This document shows positions 1-7,415 of a stretch of DNA of 49,744 nucleotides, one piece after another (position 1 is the stretch's first letter; the number at the start of each line of letters is the position of its first letter). Position numbers and translations under genes: made by a program. The DNA lies in the NCBI GenBank assembly GCA_009777935.1, contig WRKU01000010.1, positions 1 to 49,744 on the forward strand. Direction: 5' to 3'. Under the pieces are notes generated by a model. It saw nothing but the letters and a program-made list of their open reading frames with translations, had not been told where the DNA came from and searched no databases. The DNA is from Coriobacteriia bacterium (GTDB taxonomy: Bacteria; Actinomycetota; Coriobacteriia; WRKU01).

Positions 1-139
1 TATCTGGTACAATCAGTGGCTGCGGTCTCCGGGCAACGCTGCCACTACGGCGGCTCGCGTGAACATCACTGGGGCCGTGGCGGGCGACATTGCTGCCACC
101 AATGTGCGTGGCGTGCGTCCAGCCTTGTGGGTTCGCTAA
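1..139 (+). CDS. 3' end of a DUF6273-like / C-type-lectin-fold-like protein (partial)
   Basis: The reading frame is open from base 2 to a TAA at 137-139 and is cut by the window edge. The 45 visible residues contain WLRSPGN, then AARVNITGAV, and end in GVRPALWVR. The order WLRSPG, a run rich in Ala/Asn/Thr, and a terminal GVRPAL is what I recall for the C-terminus of DUF6273-type domains in secreted or surface proteins. A small-residue-rich tail fixed on both sides is also how the variable region of DGR target proteins looks, and a DGR-type reverse transcriptase lies 2.3 kb downstream. The fold and the DGR link are inference. The N-terminus and any signal peptide lie outside the window. Confidence 0.6.
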   Translation, partial: IWYNQWLRSPGNAATTAARVNITGAVAGDIAATNVRGVRPALWVR

Positions 140-170
140 TCGTCAATCCGTAGGCGCATGACGAAGTCGT

Positions 171-956
171 ATGAGGCGCCCACGACGAAGTGTTAATGAT
201 AGGTTAGAGCCAGCTCTCGATGTTCGAGAGCTGGCTCGCTTGGACGATTTATACCGCACCGAAGAGCGCTTACGGCGCCAGCGGGGGTACCGGTTCATTG
301 CCGGCGCGGATGAGGCCGGACGCGGTGCTTTAGCTGGGCCTTTAATGGTCGGGGTCGTCGTTTTAGATGCGGGCAAGGACGCTATCCCGTGGCTTGATGA
401 CAGTAAGAAAATGACGGTGCGGCGCCGGGCGGAAGCCTGCGAGCGCATCAAGGAAGAAGCGATAGCGTGGGCCGTAGGGTCTGCAGACATCCATACAATC
501 GATAAATACGGGCCTGATCACGCAGAAAGCGTGGCGTTAGTTGAGGCGTTTAAGGATGTAAAAACCCAGCTAGAAGGTGTTAATCCCGATATATTGTTAA
601 TCGATGGTGACGGTGCGCTTGAGTTCCCGTCAGACGACGTTGAGGTCGAATATTTGGTAGGCGGGGACAGTACGGTTGCCGTCATTGCGGCGGCATCGGT
701 AGTGGCGAAGGAAGCGCGTGACGAATACATGCGCCGGCTCTGTGAGCTGGGCGAAGGTAGCGAAGTGCTCTATAACTTCGATGTCAATAAAGGGTATCCG
801 ACGGCAGCACACATTAAGGTCATTAAGAAGCACGGGTTTTGTGAACATCACCGGCTACGGTACCTTAAGAAGCACATGCCGTACGAAATACTCACCGAAG
901 AGTACCAAAAACGCGAGAAAAAAATCGCCGCCAAGAAAAAGTTTTCCACAGGATAA
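171..956 (+). CDS. rnhB: Ribonuclease HII
   Basis: Cleaves the RNA strand of RNA-DNA hybrids and removes single ribonucleotides from DNA in the cytoplasm. The 261-residue protein has the family motif DEAGRGALAGP with catalytic D47 and E48, a third acidic residue D145 in LLIDGD and a fourth D184 in RDEYM. NKGYPTAAH follows, another type II signature. The roughly 40-residue N-terminal extension before the core resembles the longer Gram-positive form. The first codons contain the perfect hairpin at 207-237, so the ATG at 171 is only the longest choice and translation may begin further in. The Lys-rich tail (KKIAAKKK) is not part of the catalytic core. The gene stands alone. Confidence 0.93.
   Translation: MRRPRRSVNDRLEPALDVRELARLDDLYRTEERLRRQRGYRFIAGADEAGRGALAGPLMVGVVVLDAGKDAIPWLDDSKKMTVRRRAEACERIKEEAIAWAVGSADIHTIDKYGPDHAESVALVEAFKDVKTQLEGVNPDILLIDGDGALEFPSDDVEVEYLVGGDSTVAVIAAASVVAKEARDEYMRRLCELGEGSEVLYNFDVNKGYPTAAHIKVIKKHGFCEHHRLRYLKKHMPYEILTEEYQKREKKIAAKKKFSTG
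207..237. repeat. Perfect 14-bp inverted repeat (hairpin or cruciform)
   Basis: GAGCCAGCTCTCGA (207-220) is followed by TGT and the exact reverse complement TCGAGAGCTGGCTC (224-237). It lies 67 bases after the stop of the partial upstream gene and inside the first codons of the ribonuclease HII frame. No T-run follows, so it is not a classical intrinsic terminator. In the Bordetella phage DGR a DNA hairpin just downstream of the variable repeat is needed for efficient retrohoming. This one is in a comparable place relative to the putative target gene. Confidence 0.85.
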
Positions 957-991
957 TCTCCGCCGCCCCCCATTACAGCCCCTCCACATTG

Positions 992-1066
992 TTACTACCT
1001 TAATCTCACTATTTTTGCTAGGCTATTCTCTACATTTTTACTACCTTAATCTCACTATTTTTGCTA
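992..1066. repeat. Two 29-bp direct repeats upstream of an AAA ATPase gene
   Basis: Two identical 29-bp copies beginning TTACTACCTTAATCTC and ending TTTTTGCTA lie at 992-1020 and 1038-1066, a 46-bp period. ACATT precedes both, one mismatch away. The second copy runs into a TACAAT (1065-1070) that could be a -10 box. This AT-rich block is unlike the surrounding sequence. Two copies directly before a gene fit a regulator-binding site. The ATG follows at 1103. Confidence 0.8.
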
Positions 1067-1102
1067 CAATGATAGGCGTGTACCTGTGAAGAGAGGCATA
1101 CG

Positions 1103-2377
1103 ATGACCAAAAGTACCTATCTGCCGCGCCTGACTGATATCGATATTGAGCGTCAGCTCAGAGCAATGGGCGGCGTACTTATTGAGGGGCCCAAGTGGTG
1201 CGGGAAAACTCGTAGCTCACTTGAATTTGCACGTAGTGTTTTTTACACGACCGATAATCGAGATTTGGCGCGCACCTTATCCGATGAGGTGCTTATGGGT
1301 GCGACTCCTCGTCTGGTGGATGAATGGCAGCTTGAGCCTGTGTTGTGGGACAAAGCGCGCCGTATCATCGATGAGCGTAGTGTGCCCGGACAGTTTATCT
1401 TTACCGGCTCATCGACGGGCACGACACGTGCTCCTGCTCATAGTGGGGCAGGGCGTTTTGCACTTATTCGTATGCGCACGATGTCGCTGTTTGAATCAGG
1501 TGAATCGGATGGCTCGGTGTCGTTGGCACAGCTATTCGACGGTACCTCGCTTGAGATGCATCAGATAACAGCTAATCTGAAGACTGATATTCTCTGGGCA
1601 CTTACCCGCGGGGGGTGGCCGGCCGCTCTTTCGCTTGATCGAGATGCTGCCGGGCTGGTAGCAGGAAACTACGTTAAGCTTATTCAGCACCGTGAGAACA
1701 GTCATCAGGAGGACCATGCATCACGCAACGGTGGTGCGCGACTCGATCGTGCTAAGCAGACATTATTTGTTAGGGCGCTTGCGCGCAATGTGGCACAGCC
1801 GGTGAAGGTCTCGACGCTCATTGAGGATGTGCGCGAACGTGGGGGCACGCTGTCTCGTTCGACTGCGGACAACTATCTTAACTATCTTAAGAGCGTGTAC
1901 TTTGTAGAGGAACAGCCTGCATGGAGTGTGTCGTTGCGCGCAAAAACGGTTTTACGTCAGGCTCCCAAGCGCCACCTAACCGACCCATCCCTTGCCGTAG
2001 CAGCACTTGGCGCTTCGCCGGCGCAGCTGTTGCGAGACTTTCGCACGCTTGGCCATATGTTCGAATCATTATGCTACCGCGATCTGTGTATTTACGCACA
2101 GCATCTTGGCGGCGAGGTAGCACACTATCGTGATGCATCTGGTTTCGAGATAGACGAAATCGTCACGCTCTCTGATGGGCGTTGGGCGGCGCTGGAGGTC
2201 AAACTAGGTGATGCACAAATCGATGAGGCAGCACAACAGCTACGGACATTGACCGAGCGTATCGATACGCGCCATATTGGTGAGCCCGCATTTCTGGCCA
2301 TTCTTTATGCAGGACAGTATGCGTACACCCGTCCCGATGGGGTGCACGTCATACCGATTGCCTGCTTGAGCGCGTAA
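1103..2377 (+). CDS. AAA family ATPase with DUF4143-type C-terminal domain
   Basis: A 424-residue protein of the AAA_14/DUF4143 family, common in anaerobes and of unsettled function. Walker A is GPKWCGKT (29-36). A Walker B-like segment, PRLVDEWQ, lies near residue 72, followed by FIFTGSSTG, the usual sensor-like strand. The C-terminal part has FEIDEIVTL and WAALEVKLG near residues 345-365, an arrangement of acidic residues and ExK resembling PD-(D/E)xK nuclease folds, as seen in this family. It is preceded by GAGAGG (SD-like) and by the direct repeats at 992-1066. It converges on the reverse transcriptase gene with 14 bases between the stops. A second family member starts at 9760. Confidence 0.88.
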   Translation: MTKSTYLPRLTDIDIERQLRAMGGVLIEGPKWCGKTRSSLEFARSVFYTTDNRDLARTLSDEVLMGATPRLVDEWQLEPVLWDKARRIIDERSVPGQFIFTGSSTGTTRAPAHSGAGRFALIRMRTMSLFESGESDGSVSLAQLFDGTSLEMHQITANLKTDILWALTRGGWPAALSLDRDAAGLVAGNYVKLIQHRENSHQEDHASRNGGARLDRAKQTLFVRALARNVAQPVKVSTLIEDVRERGGTLSRSTADNYLNYLKSVYFVEEQPAWSVSLRAKTVLRQAPKRHLTDPSLAVAALGASPAQLLRDFRTLGHMFESLCYRDLCIYAQHLGGEVAHYRDASGFEIDEIVTLSDGRWAALEVKLGDAQIDEAAQQLRTLTERIDTRHIGEPAFLAILYAGQYAYTRPDGVHVIPIACLSA

Positions 2378-2391
2378 CGCGCGTCGCTACG

Positions 2392-3537
2392 TTACTCGTT
2401 GAGTGCGTTCTTGAGGTCCTGCTGCGCCCGATAGCGCTCCAGTGCCGCACCACGCAACGGCCGTGAAGGCTGATAGGGGTTCGGCGGGGTATGGAGCTCA
2501 AGAAGCTTCTCACGAAGACGGTAGGTATTGCCGTGGTAGAGATGCGCGAGGTAGCTGTTGACGATGGTATCGAGCTCGGCACGCTTGATGGGATCGTTGC
2601 CCATGTTCTTGCTTAATTTGCGCACATAGCGCACCATGCGCGTGCGGGTCGAGTTGCGTATCTTGCGCACGATGTAGCCGGTCTTCTTGTCGATGATGTA
2701 GCGCCAGCCGATCGCCTCCACACCATTTTTCATGTGCGTGATCTGGGTCTTACTGTTCAAGAAGAGGCCCAGGTCGTCTTCTACGTGCTCGGTGATGCGC
2801 GCCTTTACCTCTTGAAGATGCGCCTTCGATTCGTGCAGCACGATGAAGTCGTCCATGTACCGTATGTAGTGAGGAATACCAAGCTCTTGGGTGACCAGCT
2901 TGTCGACACTGTCGAGGTAGAGCAGCCCGTACCACTGGCTTGATTGGTTGCCTAGGGCGAGCCCTCTTTGAGGGGTACCCGGCGTGTGGAAGTAGTCGAT
3001 GAACTGGAAGCACAGACGCACAAAGCGCTCATCATCGACGCCGTACTCATGGAATGCTAAGAGCAGTTTTTCCTTGAGCTGCCGGTGAGGAATACTGGGG
3101 AAGAACTGTCTGATATCGCACTTCAGCGCATAAAAATCTCTCCCGTGCGTATCCCGGATGTCGGCGATAAAGCTCTCGAAGAGATCGAGCGTGAAGTGGC
3201 TGCCCTTTCCCTTCTGGCATGCTGCGTTCGCCTCGATAAGAGTGGCTCCGATGATGTCGGCCAGCGCGTTGTCGCACAACGAGCGCAAGACAACGCGGTC
3301 CCGATAGGGCGGGGCATAGATGGTGCGCGTCTTGGGGCGAGTCAGGGTGAAGCAGTAGTGTTTCTCCGGTTGATAGGTGCCTTGTTGGAGCTCGTCGGCA
3401 AGCCGTGCGAGCTCTATAGAGGCGTTCAGGTTGAACTGAGCAGCCTCCGTCTTCATCCGCTTCCCGCACAGTGAGCGACGCATGGCCTCATGAAGGCTGA
3501 GGAAATCGCTAATCTTTTCGTAATGCATAGTAACCAC
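2392..3537 (-). CDS. Reverse transcriptase, diversity-generating-retroelement type
   Basis: RNA-directed DNA polymerase of 381 residues. D141 in LKCDIRQFFPSIPH and YMDD (227-230) are the catalytic core. Between them LGNQSSQ (195-201) replaces the QGxxxSP of most group II and retron enzymes; the [IVL]GxxxSQ form is the hallmark of DGR reverse transcriptases. PPYRDRVV (76-83) and ACQKGKGSH (106-114) also fit that family. No maturase or endonuclease domain follows. The GTG start at 3537 overlaps the stop of the Avd-like gene by one base; an in-frame ATG lies at 3528. A DGR needs a template repeat, usually beside avd/RT, and I find none in the flanks. Confidence 0.87.
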   Translation of the reverse strand: MVTMHYEKISDFLSLHEAMRRSLCGKRMKTEAAQFNLNASIELARLADELQQGTYQPEKHYCFTLTRPKTRTIYAPPYRDRVVLRSLCDNALADIIGATLIEANAACQKGKGSHFTLDLFESFIADIRDTHGRDFYALKCDIRQFFPSIPHRQLKEKLLLAFHEYGVDDERFVRLCFQFIDYFHTPGTPQRGLALGNQSSQWYGLLYLDSVDKLVTQELGIPHYIRYMDDFIVLHESKAHLQEVKARITEHVEDDLGLFLNSKTQITHMKNGVEAIGWRYIIDKKTGYIVRKIRNSTRTRMVRYVRKLSKNMGNDPIKRAELDTIVNSYLAHLYHGNTYRLREKLLELHTPPNPYQPSRPLRGAALERYRAQQDLKNALNE

Positions 3538-4031
3538 TATCCTTTCTCATCGGTGGGACTTTCATCGGTGGAACTTCCCTTGGAGGGACTCTTGCCCGTG
3601 GGGCTTTCCGGCACACCCCAGCGCTTGAGATCACTGTCACGCCACGCGACGATCATCCAATAGAGGCTCGTAGACTTTTTGGCGATCTGCGTGTATTGCT
3701 TGCCGGTTATCGTTTCGAGCAAGAACATGACGTGCGCAAGACGAGTAAGGGAGTGCACGGCATGCTTCGCCTTGTTTTGGAGCCGGACACGTTCTTCGAG
3801 CTCGCTGAGGCGCGTCTTGTCGTCCATATCGGGCGACAGGAACACGTCGTTTGCACGAAGAATGTGGTCCATCGGCTTGAGCACCGCATTCTCCAGACGC
3901 ATTCCTAGGCTGCCGCGATTTGCCCGAGCCATCTTGCGGGTTGCCTGGAACGTATAGAGGCAGAGCTCCTCCGATACGTGCAGCACTTTGAGCTGCTCTC
4001 CGGGCAGGGGTTGATAGGGCGTAGTACTCAT
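3537..4031 (-). CDS. avd: Avd-like four-helix-bundle accessory protein
   Basis: A 164-residue, mostly helical and basic protein directly upstream of the reverse transcriptase and overlapping it by one base. Avd proteins form pentameric four-helix bundles that bind the RT and template RNA in DGRs. The order Avd then RT and the helix pattern (LYTFQATRKMAR, LENAVLKPMDHIL, RLARLAHVMFLLE-like segments) support this. The start is set at ATG 4031 (MSTTPYQP), preceded by AAGGAG; a longer frame runs to 4085 without a ribosome site. The C-terminal 25 residues are a low-complexity Ser/Pro/Thr/Asp tail (SPTGKS, STDESPTDEKG) beyond the usual Avd length, perhaps an unstructured linker. Confidence 0.75.
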   Translation of the reverse strand: MSTTPYQPLPGEQLKVLHVSEELCLYTFQATRKMARANRGSLGMRLENAVLKPMDHILRANDVFLSPDMDDKTRLSELEERVRLQNKAKHAVHSLTRLAHVMFLLETITGKQYTQIAKKSTSLYWMIVAWRDSDLKRWGVPESPTGKSPSKGSSTDESPTDEKG

Positions 4032-4168
4032 AACTAAACTCCTTTCTGTCCGCTGATGTCTTGCAGGATAACACATAAAAAGCACATATAAAGTTCATTA
4101 TTCATACATATTTCAGTGGGTTTTTGTGCTATCCTATGATATTATCGCTGTTCCGCAAGGGAGGACCG

Positions 4169-4381
4169 ATGGCAGCACGAATTACCGTTGACGAGACTTA
4201 TTGTAAAGGCTGCAAACTCTGTATAGAGGTCTGTCCGAAAGATATTCTCGCGCTCGATGAAACAAAACTGACGCCCAAAGGCTATCGTCCGGCGACGTGC
4301 ACGGATCCAGAGGCATGCATCGTCTGTGGCCAGTGCGCCGTGATATGTCCCGACGTTGCCATAATGGTCGAGGAGGTGTAG
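4169..4381 (+). CDS. 2-oxoacid:ferredoxin oxidoreductase, ferredoxin-like delta subunit
   Basis: A 70-residue 2[4Fe-4S] protein with CKGCKLCIEVCP (Cys 12, 15, 18, 22) and CIVCGQCAVICP (Cys 50, 53, 56, 60). It passes electrons from the thiamine enzyme to free ferredoxin. ATG 4169 is chosen because GGGAGG lies 5 bases upstream; an upstream in-frame ATG at 4124 has no such site. It is the first gene of a four-gene operon with the alpha, beta and gamma subunits, and is divergent from the Avd/RT pair. Confidence 0.95.
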   Translation: MAARITVDETYCKGCKLCIEVCPKDILALDETKLTPKGYRPATCTDPEACIVCGQCAVICPDVAIMVEEV

Positions 4382-4382
4382 G

Positions 4383-5492
4383 ATGGCTCCCAAAACCACC
4401 GAGAAAGCTACCGAAAAAGTCCTGATGAAAGGCAATGAAGCGCTCGCCGAGGCAGCGCTCCGCGCCGGATGTGAGGCGTACTTTGGCTATCCCATCACGC
4501 CACAAAACGAGCTCGCCGCCTACATGTCCAAGCGCATGCCCAAAGAGGGCGGTGCCTATCTGCAGGCCGAAAGCGAAGTCGCCGCAATCAACATGGTCTA
4601 CGGGGCCGCCGCTTCCGGCGTGCGCACGATGACCTCAACCTCAAGCCCTGGTATGTCGCTCAAGAGCGAAGGCATCAGCTACCTTGCCGGCGCCGATCTG
4701 CCGGCGGTCATCGTGAACGTCCAGCGCGGCGGCCCCGGGCTCGGCGGCATTCAGCCCTCGCAGTCTGACTACTGGCAGGCCACGCGTGCAGCCGGTCACG
4801 GCGACTTCCACCCTATTGTGCTTGCACCTTCGACCGTCCAGGAGATGGCCGATACGATACACATTGCCTTTGATCTCGCCGACCGCTACCGCACGCCGGT
4901 TATCGTGCTCGTCGACGGTATGCTGGGCCAGATGATGGAGCCGGTCGCCCTCCCTGAGCCCGGTGGCGCGACAGTCGTCGAGAAGCCATGGGCAGCTAAC
5001 GGGCACCAAGATAAGCGGCCCCACAATACGATCACCTCGCTGTTTCTCGTTGCCGACGACCTCGAAGCGTCGAACCGAGCCCGCTTTGCACGCTACGAAG
5101 ACATCAAACGTAACGAACAACGTGTCGAAGAGTATCGCACCGAAGACGCCGAGATCGTGCTCGTGGCGTTTGGCGCGTCGGCGCGTACCTCGCGTACCGC
5201 CGTTGACCTGGCGCGCGAAGCCGGGATTAAGGCCGGCCTGCTGCGTCCTATCACGCTCGTGCCGTTTCCGGTCGATGCTATCGAGGCGCGTATCCCGCAG
5301 GCGAAGGCGTTTTTGTCGGTCGAGATGAACATGGGCCAGATGGTCGAGGATGTGCGGCTCGTCGTCAACGGTCGTACCCCCGTTGAGTTCTTTGGCCGGG
5401 TGGGCGGCATCATTCCGGCCCCGACCGAGATCCTTGCCGCGATCGAGCGTATCGCCGGTGATGACGCGTGTGCGAAAGGCGGTGATGCGTAA
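4383..5492 (+). CDS. vorB: 2-oxoacid:ferredoxin oxidoreductase alpha subunit (VorB/KorA type)
   Basis: A 369-residue alpha subunit that forms the thiamine/CoA active site together with the beta subunit and oxidatively decarboxylates a 2-oxoacid to acyl-CoA. Visible are the pyrimidine-binding domain with GYPITPQNE (near residues 35-43), QAESEVAAINMVYGAA, and GGPGLGGIQPSQSDYWQATR. Overall wording and length match proteins annotated as 3-methyl-2-oxobutanoate dehydrogenase VorB, but sequence alone does not separate branched-chain oxoacids from 2-oxoglutarate. It starts one base after the delta subunit and overlaps the beta subunit by one base, so the subunits are probably made by translational coupling. 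Confidence 0.93.
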   Translation: MAPKTTEKATEKVLMKGNEALAEAALRAGCEAYFGYPITPQNELAAYMSKRMPKEGGAYLQAESEVAAINMVYGAAASGVRTMTSTSSPGMSLKSEGISYLAGADLPAVIVNVQRGGPGLGGIQPSQSDYWQATRAAGHGDFHPIVLAPSTVQEMADTIHIAFDLADRYRTPVIVLVDGMLGQMMEPVALPEPGGATVVEKPWAANGHQDKRPHNTITSLFLVADDLEASNRARFARYEDIKRNEQRVEEYRTEDAEIVLVAFGASARTSRTAVDLAREAGIKAGLLRPITLVPFPVDAIEARIPQAKAFLSVEMNMGQMVEDVRLVVNGRTPVEFFGRVGGIIPAPTEILAAIERIAGDDACAKGGDA

Positions 5493-6244
5493 TGGCTACC
5501 GATACCAAGGTTTTTGGGGGGCGCCCTCATGCGCTGACCGACGCGCCGTTTACCTACTGTCCGGGCTGTACGCACGGCATCTCGCACCGATTGATCGCCG
5601 AGGTGCTCGATGAGCTCGGCGTCGAGGGGCGCGCCATTGCTATTGCGCCGGTCGGCTGTTCGGTGCTGGCTTACGAGTTCTTCAACTGCGATGGCATACA
5701 GGCCGCCCATGGGCGCGCCCCGGCCGTCGCCTGCGCCGTCGCCCGCACCCATCCCGATGCCGTTGTCTTTACCTATCAGGGCGACGGCGACCTCGCCTCA
5801 ATCGGTGCCGCTGAGATGGTACACGCGGCGACACGCGGCGACAACATCGTCATCATCTTCATCAACAACGCCATCTACGGCATGACGGGCGGCCAGCTCG
5901 CGCCGACCTCGCTTCTCGGTCAGGTTACGCAGACGTCACCGTATGGGCGCGAGGTCGCGCGTGACGGACACCCGATTCGCGTCGTCGAGATGCTCTCAAC
6001 GCTTGAGGGGGTGGCGCTGGCACAGCGTGTCGCGCTCGATACTCCGGCACACATACGCGAGGCCAAACGTGCCATCAAACGCGCGTTTGAGAACCAGATC
6101 GCCGGCAAGGGCTTCTCGATCGTCGAGCTGCTCTCAACATGCCCGACGAACTGGGGACTTTCACCGGCAGATTCGTTTACGTGGCTACAGGAAAACCTGC
6201 TGCCGTACTATCCGCTGGGCGTCTATAAGGAGATCGACAAATGA
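5492..6244 (+). CDS. vorA: 2-oxoacid:ferredoxin oxidoreductase beta subunit (thiamine diphosphate)
   Basis: A 250-residue beta subunit carrying the thiamine diphosphate site. GDGD (97-100) and NNAIYGMTGGQ (125-135) form the cofactor/Mg motif. CPGC (23-26) and C56 in PVGCSV are in the positions of the [4Fe-4S] ligands of this family. It overlaps the alpha gene by one base and the gamma gene by four (ATGA). The usual substrate-discriminating features are not clear enough to name the oxoacid. The symbol follows the VorB call for the alpha subunit. Confidence 0.93.
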   Translation: MATDTKVFGGRPHALTDAPFTYCPGCTHGISHRLIAEVLDELGVEGRAIAIAPVGCSVLAYEFFNCDGIQAAHGRAPAVACAVARTHPDAVVFTYQGDGDLASIGAAEMVHAATRGDNIVIIFINNAIYGMTGGQLAPTSLLGQVTQTSPYGREVARDGHPIRVVEMLSTLEGVALAQRVALDTPAHIREAKRAIKRAFENQIAGKGFSIVELLSTCPTNWGLSPADSFTWLQENLLPYYPLGVYKEIDK

Positions 6245-6792
6245 CTACCAACTTCCAGCTTGCCGGCTTTGGGGGACAGGGCGTGCTCTTTGCGGCAAAG
6301 GTGCTGACCTACGCCGGCCTCCTCGAAGGCCTCGAAGTCAGCTGGATGCCCAGCTACGGCCCCGAAATGCGCGGTGGTACCGCGAACTGTAGCGTCGTGC
6401 TCTCTGAAGCGCCTGTCGGCTCGCCCATCGTGACCGAGCCCGACGTGCTGCTTGCGATGAACCAGCCGAGCTTCGATAAGTTTTACCATGCGGTCGTCCC
6501 CGGTGGTATCTGTATCTTCGACTCGACATTCGTGACCGATGTGGCCGAGCATGATGGTGTGGCCGAGCGCGCCGAGGTGCGGCTCGTGCCGGTGCCGGCG
6601 AGTACGCTTGCTCTCGATAACGATCTCAAAGGCGGCGCCAACGTCATTATGACCGGCGTCATCGTGCGCCAGAGCGGCGTCGTTTCGCTCGAGACGGCCG
6701 AGAAGGCTATCGAGAAGTCGATGAGCGCACGTCATCTGCACCTGCTCGATGACAATCTTAAGGCGCTTCGTCTGGGGTACGACTATGAGTAA
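6241..6792 (+). CDS. vorC: 2-oxoacid:ferredoxin oxidoreductase gamma subunit
   Basis: A 183-residue gamma subunit of the pyruvate/2-oxoacid ferredoxin oxidoreductase family. It opens with the glycine-rich GFGGQGVLFAAK (8-19), continues with YGPEMRGGTANCSVVLS, and has the FDSTFV strand typical of this Rossmann-like domain. It forms part of the CoA-binding face of the complex. The start overlaps the beta subunit stop by four bases. Its own stop overlaps the start of the XRE-cupin gene by eight, tying the regulator into the same transcript. Confidence 0.93.
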   Translation: MTTNFQLAGFGGQGVLFAAKVLTYAGLLEGLEVSWMPSYGPEMRGGTANCSVVLSEAPVGSPIVTEPDVLLAMNQPSFDKFYHAVVPGGICIFDSTFVTDVAEHDGVAERAEVRLVPVPASTLALDNDLKGGANVIMTGVIVRQSGVVSLETAEKAIEKSMSARHLHLLDDNLKALRLGYDYE

Positions 6793-7342
6793 CGACCTGC
6801 GCGAGCTCGGCCAGCGCCTTAAGGGTATTCGTGAGGCGTGCGATGTCACGCGCCACGAGATGGCCGAGGACCTCAACGTTACCGTCGAGCAGTACGCCGC
6901 CTACGAGGAGACCGGCGCCGATGTGCCGATTAGCGTCGTCTATCATATAGCGCATAAGTTCGGCCTCGATATGACCGAGATTTTGACCGGCGTGCGCGGC
7001 CGGCTCGACACCTACCAGCTTATTCGTAAGGGCGAGGGACGCCTTGTCGAGCGCAGCACCGGCTACACCTTTGAGGATCTGGCGTGGCGGTACTCGAACA
7101 AGATTATGCAGCCACTGCTGGTGACGCTTGAGCCGGGGAGCCCCGCGCCGGCCGACGACGTGCTGAGCCACGACGGACAGGAGTTCAACATGGTGCTTGA
7201 GGGCACGATGGCGCTCACCCTTGACGGCCACACGATTACGCTCAACGCCGGTGATTCGATTTACTTCAACGCGAGCCTGCCACACCATCAGGCGTGCGCG
7301 GGCGATGAGCGCACCGTATTCGTAACGGTCATCGCGGAGTAG
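6785..7342 (+). CDS. XRE-cupin transcriptional regulator (first copy)
   Basis: A 185-residue protein with an N-terminal XRE-type helix-turn-helix (about residues 5-60, LREACDVTRHEMAEDLNVT-like) and a C-terminal cupin barrel with GQEFNMVLEGTMALTLDGH and AGDSIYF. Such proteins usually bind a small carboxylate or other ligand in the cupin and control a nearby operon. The ATG at 6785 overlaps the gamma-subunit stop; a longer frame from 6749 would overlap more. It sits between the oxidoreductase and an acyl-CoA synthetase. A paralogue at 39154 also precedes an acyl-CoA synthetase, and both share an (I/M)R(K/R)GEG stretch before the cupin. Confidence 0.9.
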   Translation: MSNDLRELGQRLKGIREACDVTRHEMAEDLNVTVEQYAAYEETGADVPISVVYHIAHKFGLDMTEILTGVRGRLDTYQLIRKGEGRLVERSTGYTFEDLAWRYSNKIMQPLLVTLEPGSPAPADDVLSHDGQEFNMVLEGTMALTLDGHTITLNAGDSIYFNASLPHHQACAGDERTVFVTVIAE

Positions 7343-7415
7343 CCGCACGCGACCCCTCACCGCCCCCTCGTCGATCACCCCGAACCGGCCACCCCGAACG
7401 CAAGGAGTACCGCCT

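Noticed and set aside
207-237. Intrinsic terminator of the upstream partial gene
   Set aside because: The stem is strong, but no T-run follows on either strand and it lies inside the rnhB frame.
992-1066. CRISPR-like repeat pair
   Set aside because: Only two copies, a 17-bp spacer, no cas genes, and the second copy runs into a likely promoter of the next gene.
2392-4031. Group II intron or retron
   Set aside because: No maturase or endonuclease domain and no retron RNA; the LGxxxSQ motif and the Avd-like partner favour a DGR-type enzyme.
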